From contig CM045763.1 of the NCBI GenBank assembly GCA_025200525.1, forward strand, positions 66,785,018 through 66,849,017: a DNA stretch of 64,000 nt, written 5' to 3'. Below, piece by piece: positions 35,801-47,148 of the stretch. How positions within the stretch are numbered: the first letter of the stretch is position 1; every line of letters begins with the position of its first letter. The notes under the pieces are model-generated. The model was not told the origin of the DNA. It saw only the letters and a list, made by a program, of their open reading frames with translations, and did not search any database. This stretch comes from Camellia lanceoleosa (taxonomy: Eukaryota; Streptophyta; Magnoliopsida; Ericales; Theaceae). A program made the position numbers and the translations under genes.

Positions 35801-38231
35801 TACCTATGATTAGTGCTTTTTCTTGGGATAAGTAAAATGACTGATTTTTTTTATAAGTTAAATCATGGTTTCGTGATCTGGATCTTACAATCCTATCATC
35901 TTATGATCCATTTAGGTAAAATCAATCCGGATTGTGTAGAAAACTCCTTTCCAAGCAGGATCTTTCGATCTTGATAGTTGGATCTTATAGGACTGTGGAA
36001 TCCCAACCCGAATCTAATACTACGTGATCCAGTTTTCAAGCACAACTTTGTATTGAATGGGCAATTTTATGTTTGTTGCCTTAATAACAATTTTATGTGA
36101 TTTAAATGAACAAAAATCAATCATATTAAATTAAAATAGACTTAGAAAAACAAACTAAGGAATTAGACATTCATATTGCAATAATAATAAGAAATATTCT
36201 AGTCCAAAAAACAAATTTATTCTATCTCCAACTATGCTCATTACTCACAATCAAAGGATTTCAAGTTGAAAAGAACAATTAAAATTAAAAACAACCTACC
36301 TCACAATAAAAACATGTTGCTTTATTGTAGCAAGGAACTCTCTAACTCCTCCATTGTAGAAGTAAAGGGGGGGAAAGGCCAATCCTGCAAATATTTTCAG
36401 CTGTAGCAGATGCCATTGAAGGTAAATAAAGTGCTAGTGAAAAAAAATCATATAGCATAGACTAAAGGATTCATCTGATGATCTATGTGCCATAGATGCT
36501 TCAACCACGTACAGGCAATTAGCATTAGAAGAAACCATCTGACATTAGTACAAGTGCAAAGGATCACACAATCAACAACGGTAGATCATACTAAAACAAA
36601 TACGACGCAAAAATTATAACCATAGCTTTACAAAAATGACAAAGACCCGAAGCAAGGTCAATTGACAAGATCATGAAAGAAAAATACAAAAAATGATAGA
36701 ACTCAATTCTCCTAAAGCTACTGACATAAAGAAATGACATGAGACATTCTAAACATCACTTGAGGTCCCACACCAAGTACATTCCAAAAACTCTCCCTTT
36801 TGACATCTCCCTCCTCATATAGAATATGTATATGACTGTAAAACAGGCTCCCGTCCTTTCTAATCCCTTCCAACAAACTCTCAACATAAGAAATACTGAC
36901 CTCCAATTGGTTTGCACAATAAATTTCAACCCACGTAGGGTATTTAGAATCTTCACCAATATTACACCCAAAAGAAAAATCTCCAACTTATGCACCAAAA
37001 AAGTAGGGAGTGGTGAACATGAAATAAACCAAGTACGATGGCTACACAATCCGTTTTTTTCAAAGTTCCGCCTAGCCAATCATACTATCCATAACTCAAG
37101 TAAAGAAAATTCTAACCACCTTAAACACTGATATTTCGACAAATGCACAGGTATATATGATTACTTGAAGCCTATGCCTTGATTAACCAGCAAGGAAAGT
37201 GACCATCTTTACAGTAAGAACCACACTGGAATCTAATAAATATGTTCTATTAAACTAATACTAATTTACCCGTTAACATCTTCTAATCAATGCCTTTGTT
37301 TGAAAACCTTGGAAAACCAATGGCAATAAAATTGAAAATTGGGATGGCCTACTAGACAGAAAAAACACAGTCCTAGACCAATGAGTCATACATTTTAGAG
37401 AATACTAAACCAAAAATAAATGCTAATGTGTGAAGAGAATCGTATGCACTGCCTTACCTGATGACAAAACAACAATTACGTACTGCCACCCGAGCGTTGG
37501 AGTGTGCCGACGAATTGACCGGATCTCTGTAAACGCTGCTGCCCTGATCGTATAGAGATTCCTATCTGCATGATACCAAACACAGCAACAAATTCAGCAA
37601 ACCCATGAAAACCCATAAATCTGTATATGTATAAAATTAGAAATCTAGGCTAACCTCTCTCAGACAACCTTGCATTTGAGCTTTGCCCTTTATAGGGAAT
37701 CCAAGTCTACCACATCACAAACAATCAGTTCAATAAACACAACAGTATATAAGTGTTTTACCTACACTTCTCATAAGAAACAAAAGATTAGTACCATAAA
37801 GAAAGACGAGCCTTGCTTAATCAACTTCAATCGACCGCTAATCCTCTCCGATGCATACTGAGTTGGATGAATTGTCACATTATCTTTCAAGTAAACGATT
37901 TCCGCACCATCGGGCTCACTCGCGGAGCTCCGTTTACTATCACTCCGAGTCAAGCTCGCCGAACCCTAAAAACAAACCCCAAAAAAAAAACCAAGATTGA
38001 AGTCGCGAATTCCACATCAATGCTCAAAAACAATCGACCCCAATTTCAAACGAACTCAGCTTAATTCAGAACACAAATTCGAGATTGACATATATGAATT
38101 AGTAGTGCGTAATATAGAGAATGGTGTGATTGAGATTGAAGATAAGGAGTGATTGGAGGATTGCTTACTTGCTGTTGAGAGGCGGCGTAATCGGAGTCGT
38201 CGGACAAATCGTGAAGCTCTGCTTCTTGCAT
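20355..38231 (-). CDS. TBC-domain RabGAP (TBC1D15/Gyp7-like), 16 coding exons, one frameshift
   Basis: Coding exons on the minus strand: 38231-38169, 37965-37795, 37706-37655, 37565-37458, 36384-36300, 33918-33864, 31589-31188, 30554-30474, 26371-26312, 25030-24930, 24829-24719, 24119-24048, 23939-23823, 22834-22685, 21473-21373, 20679-20355. All joins are in phase, and the protein would be 684 residues. It would accelerate GTP hydrolysis on Rab GTPases at endomembranes. The N-terminus (MQEAELHDLSDDSDYAASQQ) leads to a Rab-binding PH-like region (about 28-200), a low-complexity serine-rich linker, then the TBC domain from about 383 (FYGGVDPGLRKEVWPFLLGY). Both catalytic fingers are visible: the arginine finger IDKDVVR (R456) and the glutamine finger YCQ (Q493). 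Exon 10 is 101 nt where 102 are needed, so translation as read would stop at about residue 369, before the GAP domain. Intron 15 uses a GC donor. Family identity is very secure; whether this copy is functional is not. Confidence 0.93.
21371..21372 (-). other. Non-canonical GC splice donor of RabGAP intron 15
   Basis: Exon 15 ends ...tttaaaag followed by gcaagt on the minus strand. The acceptor is ttag at 20683-20680, and the join gives K-R-E-F-E-F-E in frame. GC-AG introns are a known minority class, and the rest of the donor matches the consensus. Confidence 0.88.
22647..22676. repeat. (GA)n microsatellite next to RabGAP exon 14
   Basis: The GA run lies in intron 14, 9 bases past the exon 14 donor on the gene strand. 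Read in the gene direction it is a CT tract. Confidence 0.9.
25008..25013 (-). other. One-base deletion in RabGAP exon 10
   Basis: On the minus strand the exon reads W-L-T-F-I-D up to gattcgaagg. Without one extra base, TAA follows within four codons. Adding one base after gattc restores E-G-R-L-I-I-D-S-K-A-L-R-K-R and the exact 34-codon length. Both splice sites are intact. It may be a real mutation or a sequencing error. Confidence 0.85.
26372..30473. other. RabGAP intron 8 (4.1 kb)
   Basis: This is the longest intron of the gene. It holds one MITE (28157-28413) and otherwise AT-rich sequence. ORFs in it are short and show no family resemblance. Confidence 0.75.
28157..28413. mobile_element. 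PIF/Harbinger-like MITE, family A copy in RabGAP intron 8
   Basis: Ends are ggatggtgtttgggaag and, reversed, gtggtgtttgggaagc. TTA flanks both sides (28154-28156 and 28414-28416). The interior contains gatgtttgtgagagaaaaag and ggatgtgatattttg, as in 7366-7621. It is the best preserved copy of the family in the window. Confidence 0.78.
32796..32839. repeat. (GA)n microsatellite in RabGAP intron 6
   Basis: Uninterrupted AG/GA dinucleotide run of about 44 bases. Confidence 0.92.
33050..33590. mobile_element. Possible non-autonomous element with GATACGTATC-rich ends
   Basis: The left part has actcgatacgtatcattggt and gtatcgtatcgcgattcaac. The right part has acaatacacgatacgtatca and gattcgacaac. 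The core between is plain AT-rich DNA. The ends are only roughly inverted, and no target duplication was found. Confidence 0.33.
34456..34745. mobile_element. Tourist-like MITE, family E copy in RabGAP intron 5
   Basis: It begins ggccttgtttggtttgtttt and ends aacacaaaccaaacacaccc. TAA flanks both sides (34453-34455 and 34746-34748). The GGCCTTGTTTGG-type terminus plus TAA duplication is typical of Tourist (PIF/Harbinger) MITEs. Confidence 0.8.
36718..37131. other. Intronic block with overlapping spurious ORFs (RabGAP intron 4)
   Basis: Both strands are open for up to about 107 codons. The minus-strand reading has aromatic- and basic-rich stretches (LCSHRTWFISCSPLPTFLVH). It may be an old retroelement fragment, but I recognise no domain. 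Confidence 0.3.
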
Positions 38232-38400
38232 CGCTGGTCAATTGGGGTGATGTAGAGAGAGAAAGTGTGGAAAGATTGGAGAGAGAGAGGAGGGAAATAG
38301 AGGAGAGAGGTTGGTTTTCTTGGTGACGAAGGAAGAGAGAGAAGGGGACTGTGGCCCCCGGTAATCCACAGATGGAGGTTACAGATGGGCTGCTCAATTT
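38232..38400 (-). promoter_or_regulatory. RabGAP 5' leader region
   Basis: On the gene strand this is a CT-rich leader (ctctctcc, ctctctctcc words) directly upstream of ATG 38231, with no upstream in-frame exon. Beyond about 38400 the DNA turns very AT-rich, including repeated ttttatttataaatttta words at 38424-38480. I cannot pick a single TATA box. Confidence 0.5.
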
Positions 38401-38661
38401 TCGAATAAAAATGTGATATATGAGTTAATTATTTAAATTTTATTTATAAATTTTATAAATTTTATTTATAAATTTTATGATAGTTTGAGGTCTTATTTAA
38501 GATTTTTTTAGATCAAAGTCTTGTTTAATAAAATTAAAAATATTATTAATTTTTTTTAATTTTTAAAATTAATAACATTATTAATTTTTAAAATTAACAA
38601 TATTATAAATTTTATGCTTTGTTTCACTAACTAATAAAAAAAAAATTAGATTAAACATTTT

Positions 38662-38981
38662 GGGCTTGTTTGGTTTGTTTTTAGAGAGTTGTTTTTAAAA
38701 AAATTTGGGAGAGTTGTTTTAGAAATTTTTTTAGTTTGTTTGGTTGTATATTTTGAAAGTAATTTTGAAGTTTTGGATAATTTGATATTTTGTTGTAATT
38801 GAATAGATGTGTGTGAGAGAAAAAGTGATTGAGAATGAGAGAGAAAAGAGAAAAAGTGATTGATTAATGTGTAAGAGAGAGAGAGTGATTTTGAAAATTT
38901 TTTGAGAAAAATCTCAAACCAAACAATTTTTTGGAAATTTTTTTCTAAAACTCATCTCTAAAACTCAAACCAAACATACCC
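38662..38981. mobile_element. Tourist-like MITE, family E copy upstream of the RabGAP gene
   Basis: It begins gggcttgtttggtttgttttt and ends aactcaaaccaaacataccc. TTT is present on both sides (38659-38661 and 38982-38984). It is related by terminus and interior (aaccaaacaatttttt) to 34456-34745. Confidence 0.75.
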
Positions 38982-38984
38982 TTT

Positions 38985-40066
38985 GTCTTTCTACTTATTA
39001 ATTTGATTCAATTATCAAATAAAACTAAGAATATTATCAATTTTTCATTTTTAAATTTTTTTTTTTAGTTTTGCACATCAATGTTTCATTATCATATTCC
39101 ATTATAAACATAAAATTTTTAATTTTGCACAAAAAATAATTCAGTTTTTTAATTTTTTTTTTTTTAAACATTAGTTTTTTTTATAATTTTTTTTAGTTTT
39201 TTCAATTTGAAAGTTGATATTTTAAAATTTTTTGAAAATCAAAATAAATATTAAATCATCATGCTTATTTATAGATAATCATAAATAATGAACAATTATT
39301 GTTTAAAGGGCAATTCCGACTATTAAAAATTTAATGCAACTGAAAAGTCTAAAAATTTTAATTAAGACTTAGGAGTTGTTTGAGGTGTCCTAAATAATTG
39401 TAATTTTTGTCTTTTTGGACTAAAAAGTTGAGGGAAAAAATATGGATGTTTAGGTTAATTTTTTGATTTTTTATGAAAAAATGTGTATTAAAAAATTGTA
39501 TAAATTAGTGTGTAGGGAAAAATTAGGATTGGGAGTTGTGCAGCCGTAATTTTTTACTTTTGGTGAATAGTGATAACTTTTTAACTTTTTTATTAACTTT
39601 TTGACCTTTTAACTTTTTTTACACTTTCCAAACTTGGCCTTAATATAGTATAATTTCATAAATTAGAACCCGTGTGTAAATGTTCCTATTAATATTATCT
39701 TTTTCATCATATTTTGAATATTAATAAGATATATTAATGATAATAATTAAATATTAGTTAAATATAATAATAATGGATCTTGCTTTAATTTTATTAATAC
39801 TAACTGTGGAGGGTAAAAAATTAAGTCCAAGGCCCAAACAAGTTAAGACGAGGCCCCAAAGCATTTTTACCCAGCCAGGGAAAAGTCTAGGCTCAAGCCC
39901 TTAGAAGGTACAGTTGTAAAACAAACAAGGTCACTTGATAGGAGATTTAGATAGAATCGCTTTTAGAAAAGAGATTCTTAAACATGAAGGAAAACCCTTT
40001 GATGCGATAGAAATCAATGATAGAGATCAAAACTAACAAAATAAAGGATACAAAATCAACCAACTC
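38985..40066. other. AT-rich intergenic DNA
   Basis: No gene is seen. Around 39805 the composition changes (tgtggagggtaaaaaattaag, followed by GC-richer sequence). This could be an alternative 5' start of the gypsy LTR that I place at 40067. Confidence 0.45.
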
Positions 40067-40527
40067 TGACAATTTGAGCATCCGATAAGATCAATCTAAC
40101 AATTAGGAATGAGTGCGCAAAACCCGAACTAAATCTAGGCCATCTGTAACACCAGGCAGCCGACAAAGGCATATAAAAATCACTTCCTATTTGCCCGACC
40201 AATCTATGCATACATAAAACAGCATTGGATCGGTACCATAATCCAACGATCACGATACCAAGTATCCACATTATAAAAAGAGGAAGGAAAACCATTTAAA
40301 GGAAGGCAAAAAAGAAAGAAATAGATACTTCTCTTCAAAAGAAAAACAACTTGTTTAATCAATGTTATAATTTGATCGTCGAAGGGTCCCCTCGACCAAG
40401 CTTGGTTGAAGGAGATCACCGACGTTTTGATATTTGTCTCATCTTACTTTCTTAGGGAAATCACAAAGTAAGAAAAGGAACGGCTTGTCTCGTTTTCCCA
40501 GTAAAGAAAATATTTTCCCCTTTTACA
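40067..40527 (+). repeat. 5' LTR of the Tat-like gypsy element
   Basis: It starts tgacaatttgagc and ends ccccttttaca, immediately before the primer-binding site. It matches 52543-52982 in reverse complement over almost its whole length. The true left end could instead be near 39806, where tgtggagggtaaa follows ctaac. Confidence 0.65.
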
Positions 40528-40546
40528 ATTGGTGCCGTCTGTGGAA
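40528..40546 (+). promoter_or_regulatory. Primer-binding site of the gypsy element
   Basis: attggtgccgtctgtggaa directly follows the LTR end. The tggYgccgtctgtgg class is usual in plant gypsy elements and is complementary to a tRNA 3' end (tRNA-Asp type, by family knowledge). Confidence 0.75.
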
Positions 40547-40559
40547 AATTCGAGAAAAT

Positions 40560-40712
40560 ATGAGTATTCATCATGCTCTGGACGAAATACCAACACACTT
40601 CCAAAATTTGCTGATCGAGAATATGGCTAGTGAAAATTTTAGCCACGATTCCAACGCTACCCCCGCCAACTCCGAGCCGATAATTCCACCACGTCCTGAA
40701 AACCAACTATAA
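40560..40712 (+). pseudogene. Gypsy gag, N-terminal piece before the nested insertion
   Basis: ATG 40560 opens MSIHHALDEIPTHFQNLLIE, ending in ...PPRPENQL and a TAA at 40710-40712. That TAA lies in the 5-bp duplicated target. Reading across the empty site would continue into 44106 onward (QGQLIEQLMAEVEVLKKEL), so the frame is interrupted by the nested element as well as by this stop. Confidence 0.65.
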
Positions 40713-40714
40713 CA

Positions 40715-43700
40715 TGCCCGGGAGGTACCCATACGCGTTAAATAGTTCGAACCCTCGGTCTCTTTAATCTAGTCTCACTAGTGCAATGTGAAACATAGAT
40801 GAGAGTCCAGATTTGGCAACTTTTATTGAAAATTCATTTTATTGCAAAAAAAACATTTTGCCATAAATGGACTGCGTCATCAGATCTCAGAGTCGCCACC
40901 TAATATTTTGGGAAATTAGGAAACCCATGACTCGTGCCAAGACCACTGTTCGTCATAACCAAAGTTGTCTTGATTCGGAACCTTAGGTATGAGAGAGGAA
41001 GGTCATTAATTGAGTATCCCCGCTCACCCGATCAAAAGATCGGCCTTTACTAAACCATGATATGAATTTTATTTATTTTATATGTTCATATTCCGATTAT
41101 TTAATAAATCCTAAAAAAATTACTATGTGAAGTATACAAGTATAGACTATGTCATCCACTTTGGAACAACTTAATTTCATGTAATTTTGAAAGAGTTTTG
41201 AAGATGTACAACCCAAATAAATTGAGTTTACAAACATGAAAATCAACATCATTCCAAATTAAGCGACACAACCTCCATCCACTAGCATTCATAGAGTTAT
41301 ATCACATAAGCAAATAGTCTCATGATAGAATGCTAAACATAGTAAGAAAAACACACACAAATGGGATGCTAAAGCATAAAAATTTACATATTTGACATCC
41401 CACGAACAAGCTACAAAACAAAATTAGTAAAACATGCATGATCTTATATACAAAATCCTAATGCAATTCACTCATGAGATGCAACTAAAGATTTGGCTTC
41501 TAAGATACGACATGTGAATCATCTCAAGAACATGAGGTAGCGCACATAATCACATAGGAATTGATTAAATCCACAAATGCAAAATTAGTTGAATCAAAAT
41601 GCATGAAACATGGATGCAAAGCATGGATATAATGAAAGACAAAATATGATGCATATTCACAGATAAAGAAAGCAAATAAAAGAACGGGATAGAAATAAGG
41701 TGGGCGGGAAATTATTACGATACTTGAAAGAATAATTACAAATCAAATTAGAGGGGGGGTGAGAAGAATATTACAGCAAAATAAAAACCTCATAATACAC
41801 TCAAAGTAAAATAAACAAAAGAAAAAAAAGTTTCATATGCCTTGGAAACCATCGGAAGTTGGTTAACATCGGAAGACAACGTCGTCTTATCCAAAAGAAG
41901 CTAACCGGCCGGCCAACTAGGCCTAGCAAAACTTGTCTTATTACGAAACCAAGAAAATGAACAAATAAGAAATATATAGGTGGCTCAACTAACCACTACC
42001 AGTTAGATTAAATACAAGAAAACAAATATTAAAAAATAAATAAAAATACAAACTTACAACGAAACTAACATGAATCTAAAACAAGAAAACAAATATAAGG
42101 TAGAACATGCAAGATTACAACAAAACTAATATGAGACTAATACAAAAAAAATATAAGTTAGGAAATGCAATATTACAACATAATTACTATGAAACTAAAA
42201 CAATAAAACAAATATAAGATAGAACACGCAAGATTATAACAAAACTAACATGAGCCTAAAACAAAAACAAAAAAAACAAATATGAGGTAGAATATGCAAG
42301 ATTACAACAAAACTAATATGACACTAATACAAGAAAAATATAAGTTAAGAAATGCAAAATTACAACATAATTATTATGAAACTAAAACAAGAAAACAAAT
42401 ATAAGATAGAACATGCAAGATTACAACAAAACTAACATGAGCCTAAAAAAAAAAAAAAATATGAGGTAGAACATGCAAGATTACAACAAAACTAATATGA
42501 GATTAATACAATAAAAATACAAGTTAGGAAATGCAAGATTACAACACAATTACAATGAAATTAAAAAAGAGAGCAAATATAAGATAGAACATGCAAGATT
42601 ACAATATTAACTTAAAACAAGAAAGTAAATATGAGGTAAAACATGCAAGATTACAACAAAACTAATATGAAATTAAAGCAAGTGAATAAAAATAATGAAA
42701 TAATTATGAGCTAAACAAACCATTTAGATTATAACAACACACTATGAAATATAAAGTAAGAAAGTAAATATGAGATAAACAAACCACTTGGATTATAACA
42801 AAACACTATGAAATAAAAAGTAAGAAAATAAATATAAAATAGAAAATATAAGAAAATGAAAGACTAGAAATTCACCTTTTAAAGAAAGATTGAACTTCTT
42901 GATTTCCAAGCTTCCTCTTGATCACCCTCAAGTTTAGGAAGTGTGTTCTCAATTCTCAATTTGAAACTAGAATGTAACTCTGGGTATGTATGGTGGAAAA
43001 GTGGCTAACTCTCTTTTTTTTTCTCACTTTCAACAACACTCACTCTTTCCTTTGATCAATCACTACTGAAATTTAGTTATTTCAGAATTTTTGGAGGAGT
43101 TTTGGGTGTAAGAAAGATGAAATTTCAGTTTGTATGGAAGGTATGGGGTGTATATGGAAGATAAGAGTATTGTTGGCTCAAAAACTCAATTTTTCTCTCT
43201 TTTTTACCCGTTTCTCACTCTTTTCTCTTCAATTCCTCTTTCTCTTTACAATATGATCATTCTATATAGGCAATGAGGGAGAGCAAAGGTCAAAAAAAAT
43301 GTGGGAGACAAGAATGTGATAGGAAGGCAAATTTTCAAGGTGGTTGCGTGGGATACTCCTTTATGGATGCAAACAAAATCTCTTTTTGACAATAGGGGAT
43401 GATTAGGTATAATGGAGGATGAGTCGGTGCACTTAAATGGATTAGAAAATAGGTAAATGAGGTGTCCTAACCGAACCAAAACTAAGAAAAACGGGTTGTT
43501 GTTGTTTTGGGGCCCAGTCAACAAAATTTGCTATTAAATTCAACTTCAAATGGGTATATCTCCCTTATCCGAGCTTGGTTTTAGGTGATTATTGGGTCTA
43601 AATTGAAGCCCCAGAAGTCTACTTTCCAATGGTGGTAGCCTCACATTTAAATTCCAAGTATACAAAGAGATATACCTAATTTAATGAAGGCTGTTCAATT

Positions 43701-44100
43701 CCTTCTTAACAATTTTATGCTCATCCTTTCCCTAAACTAGTTTTCTTCCATCCCCTCCTGTTTCCTTCAAATCCAAACCTATAAAGAAAATGTTTTTAAA
43801 TACTTTTTGAAAGAGTTCGCATCCCTTCCATTTATTTCTACTTTGTCTTTACTCGATTTACTAAAAAGTACAATAAAAATGAAAGCCTCGGAACATCGTA
43901 GAAATATTTGAAAAAATATTTTGAAAATAAAGTTTTAAGGTCTAAAATAGTTTGGCAAAAAATGTGTGAAGGTTGGGATTAAAGCTCAAATTCCATTTTT
44001 CTTGTTGAGGACTGCTGGGAAACACATTATAATTGTCATCATCGGGTAATCAACAAAAAGCGTCCAAGTCTTAGGGCTGGTCAAAATGGGGTGTCTACAC
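40715..44100 (-). mobile_element. Nested 3.4-kb solo LTR (large gypsy type)
   Basis: It is flanked by a 5-bp duplication, taaca, at 40710-40714 and 44101-44105. Removing one copy rejoins the host gag frame. Termini are tgcccggg at the left and gtgtctacac at the right. On the minus strand the start gtgtagacaccccattttga resembles the opening of very large plant LTRs. cagagtcgccacctaat near 40890 is also familiar from such LTRs. There is no pol, no gag and no second terminus inside, so a single long LTR left by recombination is the simplest reading. It carries a tandem-repeat region at 42000-42860. Confidence 0.68.
42000..42860. repeat. AT-rich higher-order tandem repeats within the solo LTR
   Basis: Repeating modules such as catgcaagattacaacaaaa, ctaatatgagactaataca and ataagatagaacatgcaaga alternate. 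The basic unit is about 55-60 bases, and groups of three variants recur about every 170-180 bases. Degeneration increases toward the right edge. Confidence 0.75.
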
Positions 44101-44105
44101 TAACA

Positions 44106-45042
44106 AGGCCAACTTATTGAACAACTGATGGCAGAAGTTGAAGTGCTCAAGAAAGAACTACGCACAACCCGAAGAAAGCCTGCCAAACAAGCCTGAACCG
44201 CCGATCAACAAAGGAACCAAATCACCATTAGGTCGTAAGCCAAACCACCACCAGCAACACCGCCGAACGCAGAAAAAACGTCAGGCCACCTGAAAGGATT
44301 TTTCAGATAACTCGGAGAACAACCTAAGGAGCTGGCTCGATAGTCGGAACAGAGGACATCCAAAACCCATTAGACGAAAACTCTTCACAGATGACTTAGC
44401 ATCTCCTTTCTCTCGGACAATAGACAACGTGGATCCACCAAAAAGGTTCACCCCACCAAAATTCAACTTGTATGATGGCCAAAGGGATCCGACTAGCCAC
44501 ATTTAACATTATATACAGGCCATAACGTTATGGAGCAACAATGGTCCAATCATGTGTCGAATGTTTTCCTCGAGTTTAGGTGAAATGGCGTTGTGACGGT
44601 ACTACAAATTGGAAGCTTGATCTATCAGCGATTGAGCGATTCTGACAAATGTTCGTCTCGTTTATCACCAATAATTAATTTGCCGAAAAAAGTAGATATG
44701 CTCCTCACAATGAAAAAAGAAGATACGGAGAGGCTACAGGAGTATTCCAGTAGATATTGGGCAGCTTATAATGAAATCGATAACTACAATGAGCAACTGG
44801 CAGTAGCTTCATTCAAGTTAGGGTTGCTATCCGAGAGCAAGTTTCAGCAGTCACTAACAAAAAAGCCCCCGACCAATGTGGGAAGTCTGATGAGACGAGG
44901 TGAACAATACTGTAAGATTGAAGATGACATAAGAGGCATCGAAAAACCAAAGCCTGTCCGGATCCCATCTAAGATTCCACAGAAAGATGAGAAGAAATCT
45001 CCAGACAACAAAAGAAAGGAATCCAACGCAATCGCCGACTAG
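44106..45042 (+). pseudogene. Gypsy gag, main part
   Basis: After a stop-rich start, an open stretch at 44593-45042 reads SLIYQRLSDSDKCSSRLSPI then KKEDTERLQEYSSRYWAAYN and FKLGLLSESKFQQSLTKKPP. This is the retrotransposon gag capsid pattern (Retrotrans_gag). It should form the cytoplasmic particle. At least five stops before 44593 disable it. Confidence 0.8.
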
Positions 45043-45105
45043 CAAAAAATACAAAAGAAAGCCTTCTGAGCAATTATCACCACCTTTAATGAGCCGATAT
45101 ATCGC

Positions 45106-45976
45106 TTGATGTCAAAAATCCAGAACGAACCCTACTTCTCTTGGCTACCTTGGATGTTCAGTGATTCGTCATTTCGCAATTGTAGACTGCGTTATTCTTA
45201 CCATAAGTACCATGGACATCTCACAGAGGATTGCAAAGTGCTAAAGCAATTGCTAGAGGAATTGGTACAGAGCGGACACCTACGATCTTATGTTGACTCA
45301 TCCACAGATCGAAAGGATAATACTAGGGACAAAATTGGGAAAACACAACCCACGATAACTATTAATATGATCTATTCGGTTCCAACGGAAAGACGCATAA
45401 GTCGGAAAACGGCACTGACATTCCGAAGAGAAATTATGTCCCTCTCAGAGGTGGTTGCAAAAAGGATTTGCTCATCAGTAAAGATTTCCTTCTCTAATAA
45501 GGATCTGACATGGATCCATCATCCCCATAATGACGCATCGATAATAACATTACAAATTGGAGAATTCATTGTCAAAAGGATATTGATCAATCAAGGTAGT
45601 TTGACCGAAATCATGTACTATGGACTTTTCAAAAAAATTAGGATTGTCTCATGAAGCCCTACTCAGTGTGGAATCCCCACTCTATAGCTTTAACTCAAGC
45701 TCGATGTTCCCTTTGGAACGAATCTTCCTGCCAGTCAAGGCCAGAGAAACAGTCCATCAAGTCGAATTTCAAGTGGTCAACGTATCCTCCCCTTATAATG
45801 CCAAAATGGTTAGGACTTGGCTCCACCAAATGAAAGCGGTTCCATCTACCTTCCACCAGGTTCTGAGCTTCCCAGAAGCTAACATTGTTGGGACCATTCG
45901 AGGGGACCAAACGATAGCAAAACGATGTATGGCTATTTTTTTAATTTGGCCACCGGAAGTGCAGATGAACGATTGA
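45106..45976 (+). pseudogene. Gypsy gag-pol linker and protease region
   Basis: Two overlapping frames (45106-45654 and 45620-45976) hold YHKYHGHLTEDCKVLKQLLE, typical of the gag end near the zinc-knuckle position, and a region where the aspartic protease is expected. In that region the fragment RILINQGSLTEIMYYGLFKK stands where families have a VDxGSS active-site motif. The Asp is replaced (INQGS), so the protease would be inactive, and a frameshift separates the halves. Confidence 0.68.
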
Positions 45977-46257
45977 GGGATAGGAGAGAAAGCCGAACCA
46001 GAGATTGGGGCTAAGAGTGCCGAAGAACTCGAAAAAATACCAATCGATCCCGAAGATAAAGATAGGTTATTCCTCAAAGGTAAAAATCTTGCCCCCGAAG
46101 AAAAAAAATATATGGTGGATTTCTTACTTCAATACAGGGATATATTTGCCTGGACACCTTATGAAATGGAGGGCATCGACCCAAGGGTGACGAACCACAA
46201 GCTACATGTGAGTCCGGACTCAAGATCGGTAATACAAAAGAATAAAAAGGTCCACGC

Positions 46258-47148
46258 CTCAATACGTCGACGCCATCAAGGAGAAGGTAGCTAAGTTACT
46301 TGGGCCAATGATATTCGGGAAGTTCAATATCCGGATTGGTTGTCTAACATTGTGATGGTCAAGAAAAAAAAGGACAAATGGAGGGTATGTGTAGATTTCA
46401 TCGACCTAAACAAAGCATGGCCCAAAGATAGCTTTCCTTTACCAAAAATTGACCAACTCGTGGATACAACCTTTGGACACGAAAGAATGACTTTTCTAGA
46501 TGCGTATTAAGGATATCATTAGATTGCAATGCATTCGAATGATCAGGAGAAAACCTCTTTCATCACATCAATCGAGTTATTCTGTTACAAAGTAATGCCC
46601 TTTTCGGTCTTAAAAATGCTAGAGCAATGTATCAACGGTTGGTTACAAAATGTTCCACAGTTAAATCGGACGGAACCTTGAACTATACATTGATGACATG
46701 GTAATCAAGTTAAAAGAGGCTAAGAATCATCCCAATGACCTTCGAGAAACCTTCGAGGTACTCCGTAGGTACAAGATGAAGCTTAATGCGGCAAAGTGTG
46801 CATTTAGGGTTGGATCAGGAAAGTTCCTAGGATATATAGTCACTAATTGAGGAATAGCAACCAATCCCAATCAAATCCAGGCATTAACCAACCTAACCCT
46901 GCCCTTAACTGTTAAAGGAATCCAAATACTCACTGGGATAGTGGCAGCACTCAATAGGTTCATCGGCCGATCCTCCGATCGATGCAGATCGTTCTTCCAA
47001 CTACCAAGAAAAGAAATCGATTCGAATGGACCCCAGAATGTGACCATGCTCTACAAGAACTAAAAGGTTATCTGGCCAAACCACCTCTACTCACCAGCCT
47101 TGACAATGAGGAAAGGTTGTACTTGTACTTAGCAGTTTTCAATCATGT
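46258..47148 (+). pseudogene. Gypsy reverse transcriptase, multiply interrupted
   Basis: The reading DIREVQYPDWLSNIVMVKKK leads to WRVCVDFIDLNKAWPKDSFP, LPKIDQLVDTTFGHERMTFL and DAY, then a stop. Further on, ELYIDDMVIK (about 46677-46710) supplies the catalytic YIDD box, and LRRYKMKLNAAKCAF follows. Stops follow DAY, GYIVTN and others. These motifs are diagnostic of plant Ty3/gypsy RT. Confidence 0.88.

Noticed and set aside
36756..37131. Separate small gene in RabGAP intron 4
   Set aside because: Both strands are equally open and neither translation shows a recognisable domain. Listed only as an intronic block.
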